DNA from: Candidatus Zixiibacteriota bacterium | GTDB taxonomy: Bacteria; Zixibacteria; MSB-5A5; GN15; FEB-12 | DNA length: 45,896 nt | Direction: 5' to 3' | NCBI GenBank assembly: GCA_020344395.1 | Contig: CP070824.1 | Location: 1,070,107-1,116,002, forward strand | In this document: piece by piece, positions 1 through 9,648 of the stretch | Layout of the letters: each line of letters begins with the position of its first letter | Position numbering within the stretch: position 1 is the stretch's first letter | The notes under the pieces: generated by a model | The model's database searches: none | Seen by the model: only the letters and a program-made list of their open reading frames with translations | Told to the model about the DNA's origin: nothing | Translations under genes and position numbers: made by a program

Positions 1-1
1 T

Positions 2-244
2 CGTGTTCGCCGGATTCATTTCGGTGGTTTGCCTCCCAGGTGTACAATTCGGATTTACACGCTGGATGGTGACCTGGTGCGGGAGATAGATCACGATTTT
101 GATCCGGGAGATCCCCTGGCCTCGCATGATTCCTGGGATATGATAACCCGTAATACCCAGTTGGCTGTTTCCGGTCTGTATTACTGGACGGTTGAAGCTG
201 ACGGCTTCAAGACACAGATAGGAAAACTCGTTATTATTTTATAG
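2..244 (+). CDS. C-terminal fragment of a large secreted protein (sorting-like domain), cut by the window edge
   Basis: The frame is open from base 2 with no start inside the window, so this is the 3' end of a longer gene. The 80 visible residues match the last 80 residues of the next two genes: an R-R-I-H-F strand, then I-R-I-Y-T-L-D-G-D-L-V, then W-D, then N-T-Q-L-A-V-S-G-L-Y-Y-W, ending in G-K-L-V-I. This order (short beta strands, a G-x-Y-Y step and a terminal GKLV strand) resembles the C-terminal sorting domain of type IX secretion substrates and FlgD-like Ig modules. It is therefore the first of at least three tandem paralogues, 26 bases ahead of the next start. Function beyond export or surface attachment is unknown. 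The start and N-terminal domains lie outside the window. Confidence 0.85.
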   Translation, partial: RVRRIHFGGLPPRCTIRIYTLDGDLVREIDHDFDPGDPLASHDSWDMITRNTQLAVSGLYYWTVEADGFKTQIGKLVIIL

Positions 245-270
245 ACTGAACCTTGTCCTCCGGTTCACGA

Positions 271-2898
271 ATGAAACTGACGTCAGTGTTGCCGGACCAC
301 CCTTTGATCATACTCGGGGTGGTCCTTTATATTGCGTTGATTCCTCGCTCTGCAAGGGCACGTTACGAACGCCCCCCGTCGAAGGACGTAGCGACGGCTG
401 CACAGGAGAATCGGATCGCAACGGCTCTGCCACAAGTGCAGTATACCGCACACAATCGAGGAAATATCCAGCTTGCAGTCGCCAACAACGGGACCTTCGG
501 AACCTTCGGCGATGCGTTCATTGATCCCTTCACGGGCGATGTGATCTCATCGTGCTTTTATCCAAGGAACACGGACCTGGTCTATCTCTGGGTGGGCGCG
601 TTCTGGATCGGTGCCGTGGTGGGACGTGATACCGTGGTGTCATGCGGGTCGGATGATTACTATCAGACCAGCGAATTCTGGCCCGAGGAGCCACCTCTCG
701 GAGAGTTCCAGTATAATTCTATCGATGTCAACAGCAAATTCTACAATCCGAGTTCCAGGCTGCAAGCTCATTCGGAGCAGGATGTTTATGCGGAGTATTA
801 TGACACCGTTACCGATCCGGGATTGACCGGCCTGGACCCGATCGACGGACGGCCCCATCGACCTCTGGGTATCAAGGTGTCCCAGCGATCGATGTCCTGG
901 AGTTACGAGTATGCAGACGACTTCATTCTGTTCGACTACCAGGTTCAGAATATCGGCAAGGAACGTCTGAAAAAGGTGTATATGGGCATCTGGGTAGACG
1001 GTGATGTATGGCACCTGCTCCGCCGGGGCGGTGGTGAAGGTGGCTGGGACGATGACGTGGTCGGGTTTCTTGAAACCTTCCCGGCACCGGAGGGTTGTGA
1101 ATTCATTGACACCGTCACAGTCGCCTACCACATGGACAATAATGGTGACCCCGTTGGTGGCCAGTGGAATCATATGTCACCGAGGAGCGCGGTGGGCGTC
1201 AGGCTTGTGCGGACACCCGGCGACACCCTGAAGTACTCCTTCAACTGGTGGATTGTGGGCTACGACAATGTCTGGCTCGATTTCGGCCCGAGAATGCGCG
1301 GGCGGGCGGGCGATCCCTTCAGGGATATGGGTCGCCTGGGAACACCGGAAGGCGACCGAAACAAATACTATCTTCTGAGCCACGTGGAATTCGACTACGA
1401 CACCTATTTCACAGCCGTGGATCATTCCTTGGACGGATGGCTGCCGCCACCCTCAAACGCCTCGGATTTCGCCGATGGATATGACAGTCGCTATTTGCTT
1501 TCGTTCGGTCCTTTCGACATAGAGCCGGGGCAAACTCTCCCTGTTTCATTCGCCTGGGTGGGCGGTGAAACCGTTCATACCCGGGCTTCGAATTTCGAAA
1601 CCTTGTTCGACCCCAACCACCCGGAGGAGTTTTACCGAACGCTGGATTTCTCCGGGCTGGCCCTGAATGCGAGGTGGGCAGACTGGGTCTATGACAATCC
1701 GGGAGTCGACACTGATGGGGATGGTTTTGCCGGCCATGGACGCATCTGCGATATTGACTCCGCCGGTAAACCGCTGGGAAACAACGACAGCATCCCTCCT
1801 GGCATTGACAGCGATAACATATACTGGTATCGAGGAGACGGTGTCCCCGATTTCAGGGGTGCCGGTCCCCCCCCTGCCCCTATGCTGAGGGTTATCCCGA
1901 GCCAGGGCAGAATGACACTGCGATGGAATGGCTTCCACTCGGAGACGACCCCCGACGTCTTCCTGCACATGCCTGACTTCGAGGGTTATCGGGTGTACGC
2001 CGGCCTCGACGAACGAGATGAGAGCTTCACCTTACTGGCTTCTTATGACAACGAGAACTACAATCGCTTCAGATGGAACGATGATCCGGAGGAGGAGTCT
2101 TCCTGGCTCCTCGAAGAGATTCCCTTCACCAAGGATTCACTGAGGAATCTGTTCGGTGACCCCGATCTTGAGCCGCTGGATCATCCCAGGTATAACCCCT
2201 ACCACTTTGGAGACCAACTGTACTATTTTGAGGCGCAGGATTTCAACGCCTCCCGCCTGAACCTGCCCGTGGGTATACGCAAGGCATATCCTGAATATTC
2301 GGTCAGGCCGTCCACGGACTCGAGTCTCTGGACAGAAGACGAGGTTACCTACGAGCACGGCAGTCGGCTACCCAAGTATTATGAATATGAATACGACATA
2401 ATAGATCTCCTTGCGACCGTCCCGTATTATGTGTCGGTTACTGCTTTTGATTTTGGATCACCGGTGGTGGGCCTTCCGGCCCTGGAATCACAGCCAATCA
2501 ACAATCATATAGCCGAATTCGCACAGACACCGGTGGATACCGTGGAAGCTCACCATCTCGACGTGTATGTCTACCCACAGCCGTATCGTGTTGACGCTCA
2601 GTATCGTAGCCGTGGTCTTGAGGGTCGGCTCCTTCATGAGAGAGACCGCCCTGATGACCGGGTCAGGAGAATACATTTTGCCAACTTGCCAAACGTCTGC
2701 AAAATACGTATTTATACAATAGACGGTGACCTGGTTAGAGTGCTGGAACACGACTATCCGGATGGCGGTCCCGGCTCGATGCATGACAGCTGGGATCTAA
2801 TAACGAGAAACACCCAGCTGGCCGTTTCCGGCCTGTATTACTGGGTGGTTGAGTCAGATAAGCGCACACAAATTGGAAAACTGGTCATACTCCAGTAG
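271..2898 (+). CDS. Large secreted protein with FnIII-like region and C-terminal sorting-like domain
   Basis: About 875 residues. I chose ATG 271 because it gives a compact signal peptide (MKLTSVLPDHPLIIL, then a hydrophobic run ending near ARA). A TTG at 253 is an alternative, and neither has a clear ribosome site. The body is rich in aromatic residues and Gly, as in extracellular beta proteins. Near residue 480 there is an Asp-rich D-T-D-G-D-G loop that could bind calcium, followed by an L-R-V-I-P...L-R-W-N-G stretch resembling the start of a fibronectin type III fold. The last ~110 residues begin with a V-Y-P-x-P motif and end in IGKLVILQ, as in the type IX secretion C-terminal domain. It is paralogous over its whole length to the next gene and lies 15 bases ahead of it, so the two are probably co-transcribed. 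Its substrate or partner cannot be told from sequence. Confidence 0.85.
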   Translation: MKLTSVLPDHPLIILGVVLYIALIPRSARARYERPPSKDVATAAQENRIATALPQVQYTAHNRGNIQLAVANNGTFGTFGDAFIDPFTGDVISSCFYPRNTDLVYLWVGAFWIGAVVGRDTVVSCGSDDYYQTSEFWPEEPPLGEFQYNSIDVNSKFYNPSSRLQAHSEQDVYAEYYDTVTDPGLTGLDPIDGRPHRPLGIKVSQRSMSWSYEYADDFILFDYQVQNIGKERLKKVYMGIWVDGDVWHLLRRGGGEGGWDDDVVGFLETFPAPEGCEFIDTVTVAYHMDNNGDPVGGQWNHMSPRSAVGVRLVRTPGDTLKYSFNWWIVGYDNVWLDFGPRMRGRAGDPFRDMGRLGTPEGDRNKYYLLSHVEFDYDTYFTAVDHSLDGWLPPPSNASDFADGYDSRYLLSFGPFDIEPGQTLPVSFAWVGGETVHTRASNFETLFDPNHPEEFYRTLDFSGLALNARWADWVYDNPGVDTDGDGFAGHGRICDIDSAGKPLGNNDSIPPGIDSDNIYWYRGDGVPDFRGAGPPPAPMLRVIPSQGRMTLRWNGFHSETTPDVFLHMPDFEGYRVYAGLDERDESFTLLASYDNENYNRFRWNDDPEEESSWLLEEIPFTKDSLRNLFGDPDLEPLDHPRYNPYHFGDQLYYFEAQDFNASRLNLPVGIRKAYPEYSVRPSTDSSLWTEDEVTYEHGSRLPKYYEYEYDIIDLLATVPYYVSVTAFDFGSPVVGLPALESQPINNHIAEFAQTPVDTVEAHHLDVYVYPQPYRVDAQYRSRGLEGRLLHERDRPDDRVRRIHFANLPNVCKIRIYTIDGDLVRVLEHDYPDGGPGSMHDSWDLITRNTQLAVSGLYYWVVESDKRTQIGKLVILQ

Positions 2899-2913
2899 AA
2901 AAGCAGGATCAAC

Positions 2914-5379
2914 TTGGTACTTTCAGCAAGAACTTGCAACCTGGCGATCACTTTCCTCACAGCATCCCTGGTTCTCGGAACAGTACTGCATAATGGCGAA
3001 GCGGTAGCCCAGCCGCGCACCAAGTTTACGGTCCAAAACCGTAACAATATGCAGATGACACTCACCAACAATGGTGGGTTTGCCTATGCCACCTGGTATT
3101 GGAGCACCCGGACCACCGACCCTTTCACCGGAGACAGGTTTGCAACGCTTCACTACCCGAGGGGCAGCGACATACGGTACCAGATGAATGGAACCCTGGT
3201 TCTTGGTGCCGTCATAGAAGGCGACACTGTGGTGACTACAGGGTTTAGCGAGGCGCATTCTGAAGAAGGCGTTCTGGGGGACTTCGTTTACCGGTCGGTC
3301 GACCACAACCACCCCAGGTACGATCCCGAAGCCAAGTCACAGCTCGATATTATCTGTCAGTATGCCGACACCTTCGGTGTCTATACAACGCCGGATCTGC
3401 GAGGTCATTCTTCGCTGGGGATCAAGGTAACTCAGACTTCGATGGCCTGGACCGGCGACAACATCGACGATTTTATAATCTTCGACTATGAAATACAAAA
3501 TATCGGCGACCACCACCTGGAGGATATGTATGTAGGCTTCCTGGCCCACGGCGGGGTCAACTATGTGGGTGAGTTTGATTTGACGATGACCCAGCTTGAC
3601 GACGTGATCGGTTTCCTCCACACTCACCCGGCACAGGATGGCTGCCGCATCATGGACACCTTGAATATCGCCTATTCTATGGACGCAGACGGTGATCCAA
3701 GTGGAGCGTACTGGACAAAGTACTCACCTCGAGCGGCCGTAGGCATTCATATCCTGGGCTTGCCTTCTGAACACTGGAGAGTGAACTTCAATTGGGGTGC
3801 CGGGTTGGGGCTTTTCGGCGGACCGCGCTGGGGACCTATGCGGGCACCTGCCCCGAATGTCGACTACCGGCCCAACCTGCCCGCTCCGGGTGGGTTCTTG
3901 AACGACGTTGAGCTGTACTATTATCTTCGGAACCCGGAAATCGACTACGATCAGCTTCTTGTAACTCTGAATTTCACTTATTCAGGGTGGCTCCCGCCGC
4001 CTCCATCAGCTTCCGATTTCGCGCTCAAGGCGACCCCTGACTATATTATCTCGGCGGGGCCCTTCGACATACAGCCGGGGCAAACAGAGTCGGTCGCCAT
4101 GGCCGTGGTGGGGGGCGAGAACGTGCATGTAAACCCCTGGGATTTCGGATTGAAATACAAGACCTATTCGCCGTGGCCGTACAGATATATTGAGACGCTT
4201 GACTTCTCCGAGCTGGCCAAGAATGCCCGCTGGGCTGAATATGTCTATGACATCCCTGGTGTTGACACCGATAGCGATGGTTATGCCGGTGAATATATGG
4301 TCTGCGATGATGAGATATATTACTACAAAGGAGACGGAATTCCTGATATGAGGGCGGACGGTCCTCCCCAGACGCCCATGCTGCGTGTTATTCCGAGCAC
4401 CGGCAAGCTTATCATCAGGTGGAATGGTTATTACAGCGAGACGGTTCCGGACATATTCACCGGCCTGATGGACTTTGAGGGTTATCGTGTCTGGGTGGGA
4501 TTGGATGACCGCAGGTCCAGCCTGTCTCTGCTGAGCGTCTATGACGGCGAGAACTACGATCGATTTCGACTTCATCAAAAACGAGACTCCACATGGGAAT
4601 GGGTCAATGAGGATGTACCGTTTACACTTGATGAACTCCTGACCATGTACGGACAAACCTTCAGACCCCTCAAGTACACTCGTCTTAACCCGTTCCACGC
4701 GGGAGATACCCTGTACGCGTTCGAGGCTCACAGTTACAATGCTTCGTCCCTGTGCTGCAATGATAGAATACACAAGGTATATCCTAATGCGCCTGATCCC
4801 GGGACTGATCCCAGTCTCTGGACAGAAGATGACCTGACGTATGATTACAGCGAACCTCTGCCAAAATACTACGAATACGAGTATATTCACGACAGTCTGC
4901 TCACAACGGTTCCCTACTGGATTGCCGTCACAGCGTACGATTTCGGGTTTTCGGGCGGGAATATCCCATCCAAAGAGAGCGATCCCCTTGCCAACCTGAC
5001 CACCGAGTTGGCGCAGACACCTGTCGATACGGTTGCCCTGTACGACCTTGATGTATTCGTCTACCCCAACCCGTGGAGATGGGATGGTCGGTACTCTCAG
5101 CGAGGCTACGAGAACCGCGACGGGACTGAAATTCCGGCTCGTTCTCGCCGCATACATTTCAGTAATCTACCAAAGGTGTGCAAGATATCTATATATTCTC
5201 TCGACGGCGACCTGGTGAGAGAGCTGCATCACAACTACCCCGACGGAGGCCCTGGTTCGATGCACGCAACCTGGGACATGATAACCAGAAATACACAGGC
5301 TGCTGTGAGCGGCCTCTATTACTGGGTAGTGGAATCTGCGAGTCGGACGCAGATTGGAAAACTTGTAATACTGAAGTGA
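2914..5379 (+). CDS. Large secreted protein, tandem paralogue of the preceding gene
   Basis: 821 residues. The TTG start is supported by an AGGA at 2905-2908, five bases upstream, and by a hydrophobic segment ending near Ala residues typical of a signal peptide. The order of motifs copies the previous gene: a Q-N-R-N-N-M-Q-M-T-L start, D-P-F-T-G-D, a G-W-L-P-P-P segment, a D-T-D-S-D-G loop near residue 451, a V-I-P-S...R-W-N-G-Y segment, and a C-terminal V-Y-P-N-P...GKLVILK domain. V-Y-P-N-P is the usual opening of type IX sorting domains. The sequences have diverged a good deal, so this is an old duplication. No catalytic motif is visible. It could be a structural surface protein or an adhesin; I cannot choose between them. 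Confidence 0.85.
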   Translation: MVLSARTCNLAITFLTASLVLGTVLHNGEAVAQPRTKFTVQNRNNMQMTLTNNGGFAYATWYWSTRTTDPFTGDRFATLHYPRGSDIRYQMNGTLVLGAVIEGDTVVTTGFSEAHSEEGVLGDFVYRSVDHNHPRYDPEAKSQLDIICQYADTFGVYTTPDLRGHSSLGIKVTQTSMAWTGDNIDDFIIFDYEIQNIGDHHLEDMYVGFLAHGGVNYVGEFDLTMTQLDDVIGFLHTHPAQDGCRIMDTLNIAYSMDADGDPSGAYWTKYSPRAAVGIHILGLPSEHWRVNFNWGAGLGLFGGPRWGPMRAPAPNVDYRPNLPAPGGFLNDVELYYYLRNPEIDYDQLLVTLNFTYSGWLPPPPSASDFALKATPDYIISAGPFDIQPGQTESVAMAVVGGENVHVNPWDFGLKYKTYSPWPYRYIETLDFSELAKNARWAEYVYDIPGVDTDSDGYAGEYMVCDDEIYYYKGDGIPDMRADGPPQTPMLRVIPSTGKLIIRWNGYYSETVPDIFTGLMDFEGYRVWVGLDDRRSSLSLLSVYDGENYDRFRLHQKRDSTWEWVNEDVPFTLDELLTMYGQTFRPLKYTRLNPFHAGDTLYAFEAHSYNASSLCCNDRIHKVYPNAPDPGTDPSLWTEDDLTYDYSEPLPKYYEYEYIHDSLLTTVPYWIAVTAYDFGFSGGNIPSKESDPLANLTTELAQTPVDTVALYDLDVFVYPNPWRWDGRYSQRGYENRDGTEIPARSRRIHFSNLPKVCKISIYSLDGDLVRELHHNYPDGGPGSMHATWDMITRNTQAAVSGLYYWVVESASRTQIGKLVILK

Positions 5380-5400
5380 GACGCCAAGGAGTGTTTTGAA

Positions 5401-6456
5401 ATGGCTCGGCTGCGGTTAATCGCATTCTTGACGACGGTTTGTGCCGTCTTTGCTATCCTGGGTTCGTGCTCAAGCGACAAGGAGTCGTTGCGTACACTGG
5501 AAAGTGTCATACCGCCCGACACGATCGGACCACACATCATATATTCCAGCCCTCCTGACGGTGATACATGGGTTTCAATCACGGAACCGATTGTAGCCCG
5601 GTTCTCAGAGGACATAGACCCGGCCACGGTCAACCCGGAGACCTTCCTTATTACTCCCGATATCTTAACCGGACGGGATGTTTGCCGCACCGAGGTGGCT
5701 TGCACAGCCTCCTCATTTCTTGAGTACAATACGACCTACGAAGTGAGGATTACGACCGACCTGACCGATACGGTTGGTAATAGAATCACGGAGGAAGCTT
5801 CGTGGTCGTTCACCACACGCACGCGTCCTCCGGCTCCTCAGATTGACAGTCTGGTGCCGCCAGCGGGTGTTATTAACCAGCCCGTGACTATCCACGGAAG
5901 CGGGTTCGACACCATCACATACAACAATACAGTGTGGTTTGGCGGTGCAACCGCCCTGGTTGCGGTTGCGACGGATTCTGTTATAAAGACCGCAGTACCT
6001 GTAACGGCCACGACCGGCTTCATCCTGATACGGAACCTGGCGGGTGCCGATATATCTAACGAGAGCTTTGTCGTACTGCCGGCCCCGGCACCTTTTGCAG
6101 GCGACTTCAGAGGCACCTTTACAATCATAGAACGTTTCAACACCAACATGCCGGATACACTGCAACAGTATATCACCATGCATTATCTCCCCAGCATGAT
6201 TTACCTGATGTACCTCGATGAATCGCTTCAACCGGAACCTCAGCGGGTGTTCTGCGACGTCGGCGGTAGTTACTCCTTTGTTGACCGTGGTGTGCTCCTG
6301 GATACCGACGATCCTAATTTCACCGGCAAGGACTGCGACACCACCCTCCATCCGGCGGGATTCTATGGGTCAACCATGCTGGGAGATACTGTTTACATGG
6401 TCGAGTATAACGCTCGCGAGCGCATATTGAAAGAGTTCCGCCTGGTCCCCTTTTAA
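5401..6456 (+). CDS. Lipoprotein with Ig-like (Big_5-type) and IPT/TIG domains
   Basis: 351 residues with an AAGGAG ribosome site nine bases before ATG 5401. The N-terminus has a short hydrophobic signal ending in L-G-S-C, so the mature protein should carry lipid on Cys23. Residues ~40-140 match a bacterial Ig-like domain (I-I-Y-S-S-P-P-D-G-D, then F-S-E-D-I-D-P-A-T-V, then W-S-F-T-T). Residues ~145-220 match an IPT/TIG domain (P-x-I-D-S-L-V-P-P-A-G, then I-H-G-S-G-F). The last third has no recognisable family. It follows the large secreted paralogues by 21 bases and is likely the last gene of their operon, so it may anchor or assist them at the outer membrane (inference). Confidence 0.85.
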   Translation: MARLRLIAFLTTVCAVFAILGSCSSDKESLRTLESVIPPDTIGPHIIYSSPPDGDTWVSITEPIVARFSEDIDPATVNPETFLITPDILTGRDVCRTEVACTASSFLEYNTTYEVRITTDLTDTVGNRITEEASWSFTTRTRPPAPQIDSLVPPAGVINQPVTIHGSGFDTITYNNTVWFGGATALVAVATDSVIKTAVPVTATTGFILIRNLAGADISNESFVVLPAPAPFAGDFRGTFTIIERFNTNMPDTLQQYITMHYLPSMIYLMYLDESLQPEPQRVFCDVGGSYSFVDRGVLLDTDDPNFTGKDCDTTLHPAGFYGSTMLGDTVYMVEYNARERILKEFRLVPF

Positions 6457-6503
6457 TTGCGGGACGGGATTGCCTGCTGTGGCGTTATCACTCCGGAACC
6501 GGG

Positions 6504-7724
6504 TTAATCAGATAGGTTGAGCTTTCGAGGTAAACTCAAACCAAACCAGAAGTAGCTGACGCACCCGGCCAGGGCGAGAGACGCAATCATCACCCAGGCC
6601 AGTACCGTACTGCCTGAGAAGGCGTCCAGGAAGAAGCCGCCCCAGAGCGGTCCGAGCGACCAGCCCGCGGTCACGAAGAAACCATGTATCCCCATGTATC
6701 TGCCCATTTGCCCTTCCGGTGCCAGACGAGAGACGAGGGTGAGCGTTGGGGGCGACATGAACATCTCTGCTGTCGTGACCATGATAATGACTCCAAGAAA
6801 AGGCCAGAACGAGCCAAAAAACCCCAGGGAGCCGTAGCCAACAAAATAGATAAGCCCGGCCACGGCAATCTGAGTTGTGAAGCGGAACGGGGCTAGCAGG
6901 CGAGTCACCGGAATCTGAGCCACAGCCACGAGAATGCCGTTCACTGTATTCAGCCAACCGTACTCAGCCTTTGATATTCCCGCAATCTCGACCGTATAGA
7001 TTGAAAACGGCACCAGTAATTGAGCATGCACAAGGTAAATCACGAAACAGAACATCATGTGCCGGGCAAGATTCTTATCGTGCCGGACCGCGGCCAGATC
7101 AGTGAGTCTGAACCGGTCTTCGCGAGCCTTGATTGACGGGGCCCTGAGGAAAAGCCAAAAAACTAGCGCTGATAAGAGCGTGATCGCCGCGGAGATATGA
7201 AACAGAATGGCGTAAGAGTGCATGGCCAGAAACCCGCCCAAAGCGGGACCCGCACCCCATCCAAGATTTCCTGCGGCGCGGGACACAGCATACCCGTCCA
7301 GTCGTTTGCCGGCCGGCAGGATGTCCGAGACCATGGCGTTTACAACAGGGAAGAACGTGGAGCCGACCATCGAATTAAGGGTCAGGAGTCCGGCGACCCA
7401 CCAGAACCCGAGATCGCGATCAATGGCCAGTGCCAGTCCGAAGAGAGCTGCCGCACGTAATGACTGCGAGTGAATTAGAATCGGTAGTCGCCCGATCCGA
7501 TCGGATACTTCGCCGCCGATGGCTTGAAAAACTGCCCGCACCACTGCCTGAACACCGAAGAATATTCCTATCTGCAAAGTGGTGAGACCCAGTACTTCGT
7601 GGAAGTAGATGGCTACAAACGGCATAGAGGCGGCAAACCCCAGGGCAGCTACAAACCAGCCCGCGGCCAATATCCACAGGTTTCTGTCAAACTGAGTGAC
7701 GAATGCCGTGATTCGGGCGATCAT
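6504..7724 (-). CDS. Major facilitator superfamily (MFS) transporter
   Basis: 406 residues, within the normal MFS range, with about twelve hydrophobic segments. The loop between membrane segments 2 and 3 carries the MFS signature G-E-V-S-D-R-I-G-R-L-P. An N-terminal W-I-L-A-A-G-W-F-V segment starts the first helix. The gene lies 30 bases downstream of a glycosyltransferase-like gene on the same strand, so they may share a transcript. MFS proteins move small solutes using an ion gradient; the general look is of the drug-efflux type, but the substrate cannot be assigned from sequence alone. Confidence 0.9.
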   Translation of the reverse strand: MIARITAFVTQFDRNLWILAAGWFVAALGFAASMPFVAIYFHEVLGLTTLQIGIFFGVQAVVRAVFQAIGGEVSDRIGRLPILIHSQSLRAAALFGLALAIDRDLGFWWVAGLLTLNSMVGSTFFPVVNAMVSDILPAGKRLDGYAVSRAAGNLGWGAGPALGGFLAMHSYAILFHISAAITLLSALVFWLFLRAPSIKAREDRFRLTDLAAVRHDKNLARHMMFCFVIYLVHAQLLVPFSIYTVEIAGISKAEYGWLNTVNGILVAVAQIPVTRLLAPFRFTTQIAVAGLIYFVGYGSLGFFGSFWPFLGVIIMVTTAEMFMSPPTLTLVSRLAPEGQMGRYMGIHGFFVTAGWSLGPLWGGFFLDAFSGSTVLAWVMIASLALAGCVSYFWFGLSLPRKLNLSD

Positions 7725-7754
7725 TGCAGGGGTTCCGAACGTTATCCTGAAGTC

Positions 7755-8939
7755 TTACTGCTGGTAGGTTTCACAAATGTGCTGAACAATGCGCTCAAAT
7801 CCATCAATGGAGTACTTACCCCATCCGGCTGAGGCCATTCCGGCGAGGGAACCGTCACGGGCAAACTCTATTATCATCTCGCCGAAAGATCGGGCGCTGT
7901 CATCTGAGTCGATTATCTCTGCCACCCCCTTGTCCCGCAGTAGCCTGCAATTCAGCGGCGCAAAGGGACCGATCGTGGGCATCAGAATGAACATGGGCAT
8001 ACCCAGGCCGAGCGCCCAGTTGCTGCGTTCATGAGACGGCGCCACACAGAAATCAAGATTAGCAAACAGCCTGGAGCAGAATTGCTCCTCTACTCTACGT
8101 GAATCATAGTCTACCAGTGCCGCCTCCGGTGGCTCACTCGGGATTTCAGATAGAGAATTCAGAATTACCAGATCTTCACCTTCTCCCCTGTATCGCCGGC
8201 GGACAGCCGCGTCCAGCCGACCACCCCGGCCGGCAAAAATCACCACCTTACCTCGACATCTCAAGTGAGATAGTGAAGCCGTCACCAGACGCTCGACGTG
8301 CATGGCTGGTTCGGCCCCGGAAGAGAAGAAAGCACCGGTCAAGCCCTGCCCTTTGCTGTAGCGTTCCATGCGTAACCGGTACGCGTCGTCGGCCTGCCCG
8401 ATCAGTGCCGGTTCGATGCACAGGCCGCTGACGAGAATCGCATCCCGGTCATACCCGGCCTCGCCGAAGACACTTGCCACTTCGGAGGTCGGGACTATCA
8501 CTGTCGCTGCACCCTTCACAATCGACTCCCGGGGCGCCACCAGTTCACCATGCTGATAGATCAGGTTGGGCCGACCGGCCAGCATCCCCACCAGGCTTGG
8601 ATGGGCCACCAACAGCGGATCAGCCAGGTCGCGATATTTGCTGACAATGTCGCGACCCATTATTCGAAGCATCAAGGATGGACGGTTGTAATCAGTGTTC
8701 GACCGTACCAGCCCATACACTGATCCTGTCAGGCCTCCTGATGACCCACGGTGGTACAGCCAATGGGCTAGTCTCCAGCCCGCCGCGGCCGGCCCCCGGG
8801 AAACCGCGAAAACGTCGGTCTTGTCCATGACGAAACCGCCTTCGCCGCTGCGCGCCATAGTCTCCACGATGCCGTCAAGATAGAATGGATGGCCCCGTCC
8901 AATGTTGGTATAGAGAATTGAGATCGTCGGCTTTGTCAT
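7755..8939 (-). CDS. Glycosyltransferase-like protein (GT-B fold)
   Basis: 394 residues from ATG 8939. A TTG at 8987 would add 16 residues but lacks a ribosome site and adds no conserved sequence. The N-terminal strand I-S-I-L-Y-T-N-I-G-R-G-H-P-F-Y-L-D-G corresponds to the Gly-rich first loop of MurG/MGDG-synthase-type GT-B enzymes. The C-terminal half has a V-A-P-S-H-E-R-S-N-W-A-L-G-L-G-M-P-M-F stretch at the place where GT-B enzymes bind the nucleotide-sugar donor, followed by N-C-R-L-L-R-D-K-G-V-A, also typical. No membrane segment is seen, so it should act in the cytoplasm or at the inner leaflet. Donor and acceptor are unknown. An MFS gene follows directly. Confidence 0.65.
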   Translation of the reverse strand: MTKPTISILYTNIGRGHPFYLDGIVETMARSGEGGFVMDKTDVFAVSRGPAAAGWRLAHWLYHRGSSGGLTGSVYGLVRSNTDYNRPSLMLRIMGRDIVSKYRDLADPLLVAHPSLVGMLAGRPNLIYQHGELVAPRESIVKGAATVIVPTSEVASVFGEAGYDRDAILVSGLCIEPALIGQADDAYRLRMERYSKGQGLTGAFFSSGAEPAMHVERLVTASLSHLRCRGKVVIFAGRGGRLDAAVRRRYRGEGEDLVILNSLSEIPSEPPEAALVDYDSRRVEEQFCSRLFANLDFCVAPSHERSNWALGLGMPMFILMPTIGPFAPLNCRLLRDKGVAEIIDSDDSARSFGEMIIEFARDGSLAGMASAGWGKYSIDGFERIVQHICETYQQ

Positions 8940-9095
8940 ACGGCGGATCCAGCGTAGAAAACAAACATACTCCTTGACCAGGTCCAAGTCAATCGCTGGC
9001 GACCGCTCTTGGACTGGGCCGAAGCCCCGTCTGTGATCTCAGGTCAGCCCCTGGCGATTCTTGCGAACGTCTTCGATCCGTGCCCCGATCCGAGC

Positions 9096-9125
9096 AAAAA
9101 AAAGGACCGACATCGCTGCCGATCC
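9096..9125 (-). terminator. Rho-independent terminator of cheW
   Basis: Read on the minus strand, GGATCGGCA pairs with TGTCGGTCC (9 bp including two G-U pairs) around a GCGA loop, followed at once by eight T. It lies 29 bases past the cheW stop codon, so it should end that transcript before the glycosyltransferase gene. Confidence 0.85.
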
Positions 9126-9153
9126 TCCGGCTCTCAGAATAGTTCCCGGGGCC

Positions 9154-9648
9154 TTACTGTCCGACGTCCACCATTTCGTCTACGTCGATGACTTTTGAAA
9201 GGTCCAGGAAGATTAACAATCTATCCTCTAGTTTGGCGACACCCTTGATGTATTCCGCGTTAATACCCGTAACAATCTCGGGAGGCGGTTCAATCGTGCC
9301 TGCTGTGAGGCGTAACACCTCGGATACAGCATCGACGATCATCCCCATAATGGTCCCCCCAATGTCGACTACGATGATCCTCGTGTTCTTGTCGTGTTCC
9401 TGCACTTCAAGATTGAAACGCTTGCGCAGATCTACGACCGGTATCACCTTGCCCCGGAGGTTGATAACTCCCTGCACGTAATGAGGTGCTTGCGGTACCC
9501 TTGTTATGTCAACCATCCGGTTGATCTCCTGGACCTTGAGAATATCCACCCCGAATTCTTCAGAACCGATCTTGAACGAAACCAGCTGCAGCTCGTTGTC
9601 ATCCGCCGCCGAGGTGCTCTCATTTTTAGCTGCAGTTTCGATTTCCAT
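9154..9648 (-). CDS. cheW: Chemotaxis coupling protein CheW
   Basis: 164 residues from ATG 9648, which has GAAGGG nine bases upstream; a TTG at 9687 and an ATG at 9657 lie in frame but are less well placed. The protein is a single CheW domain: L-Q-L-V-S-F-K-I-G-S-E-E-F-G at the start, then E-I-N-R, then the highly conserved G-V-I-N-L-R-G-K-V-I-P-V-V-D-L-R-K-R-F, and a closing L-I-F-L-D-L-S-K-V. CheW links chemoreceptors to the CheA kinase in arrays under the inner membrane. No other chemotaxis or flagellar gene lies nearby, and a terminator follows, so it seems to be a single-gene unit. A short acidic, Ser-rich N-terminal extension (about 18 residues) precedes the domain. Confidence 0.95.
   Translation of the reverse strand: MEIETAAKNESTSAADDNELQLVSFKIGSEEFGVDILKVQEINRMVDITRVPQAPHYVQGVINLRGKVIPVVDLRKRFNLEVQEHDKNTRIIVVDIGGTIMGMIVDAVSEVLRLTAGTIEPPPEIVTGINAEYIKGVAKLEDRLLIFLDLSKVIDVDEMVDVGQ

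Noticed and set aside
4006-5157. Long antisense reading frame (383 codons) on the minus strand
   Set aside because: It lies wholly inside the well-supported secreted-protein gene, has no recognisable domain or ribosome site, and is explained by the codon use of the sense strand.
5713-6351. Antisense frame opposite the lipoprotein
   Set aside because: Same reasons; the sense gene has a lipobox, a ribosome site and two recognisable domains.
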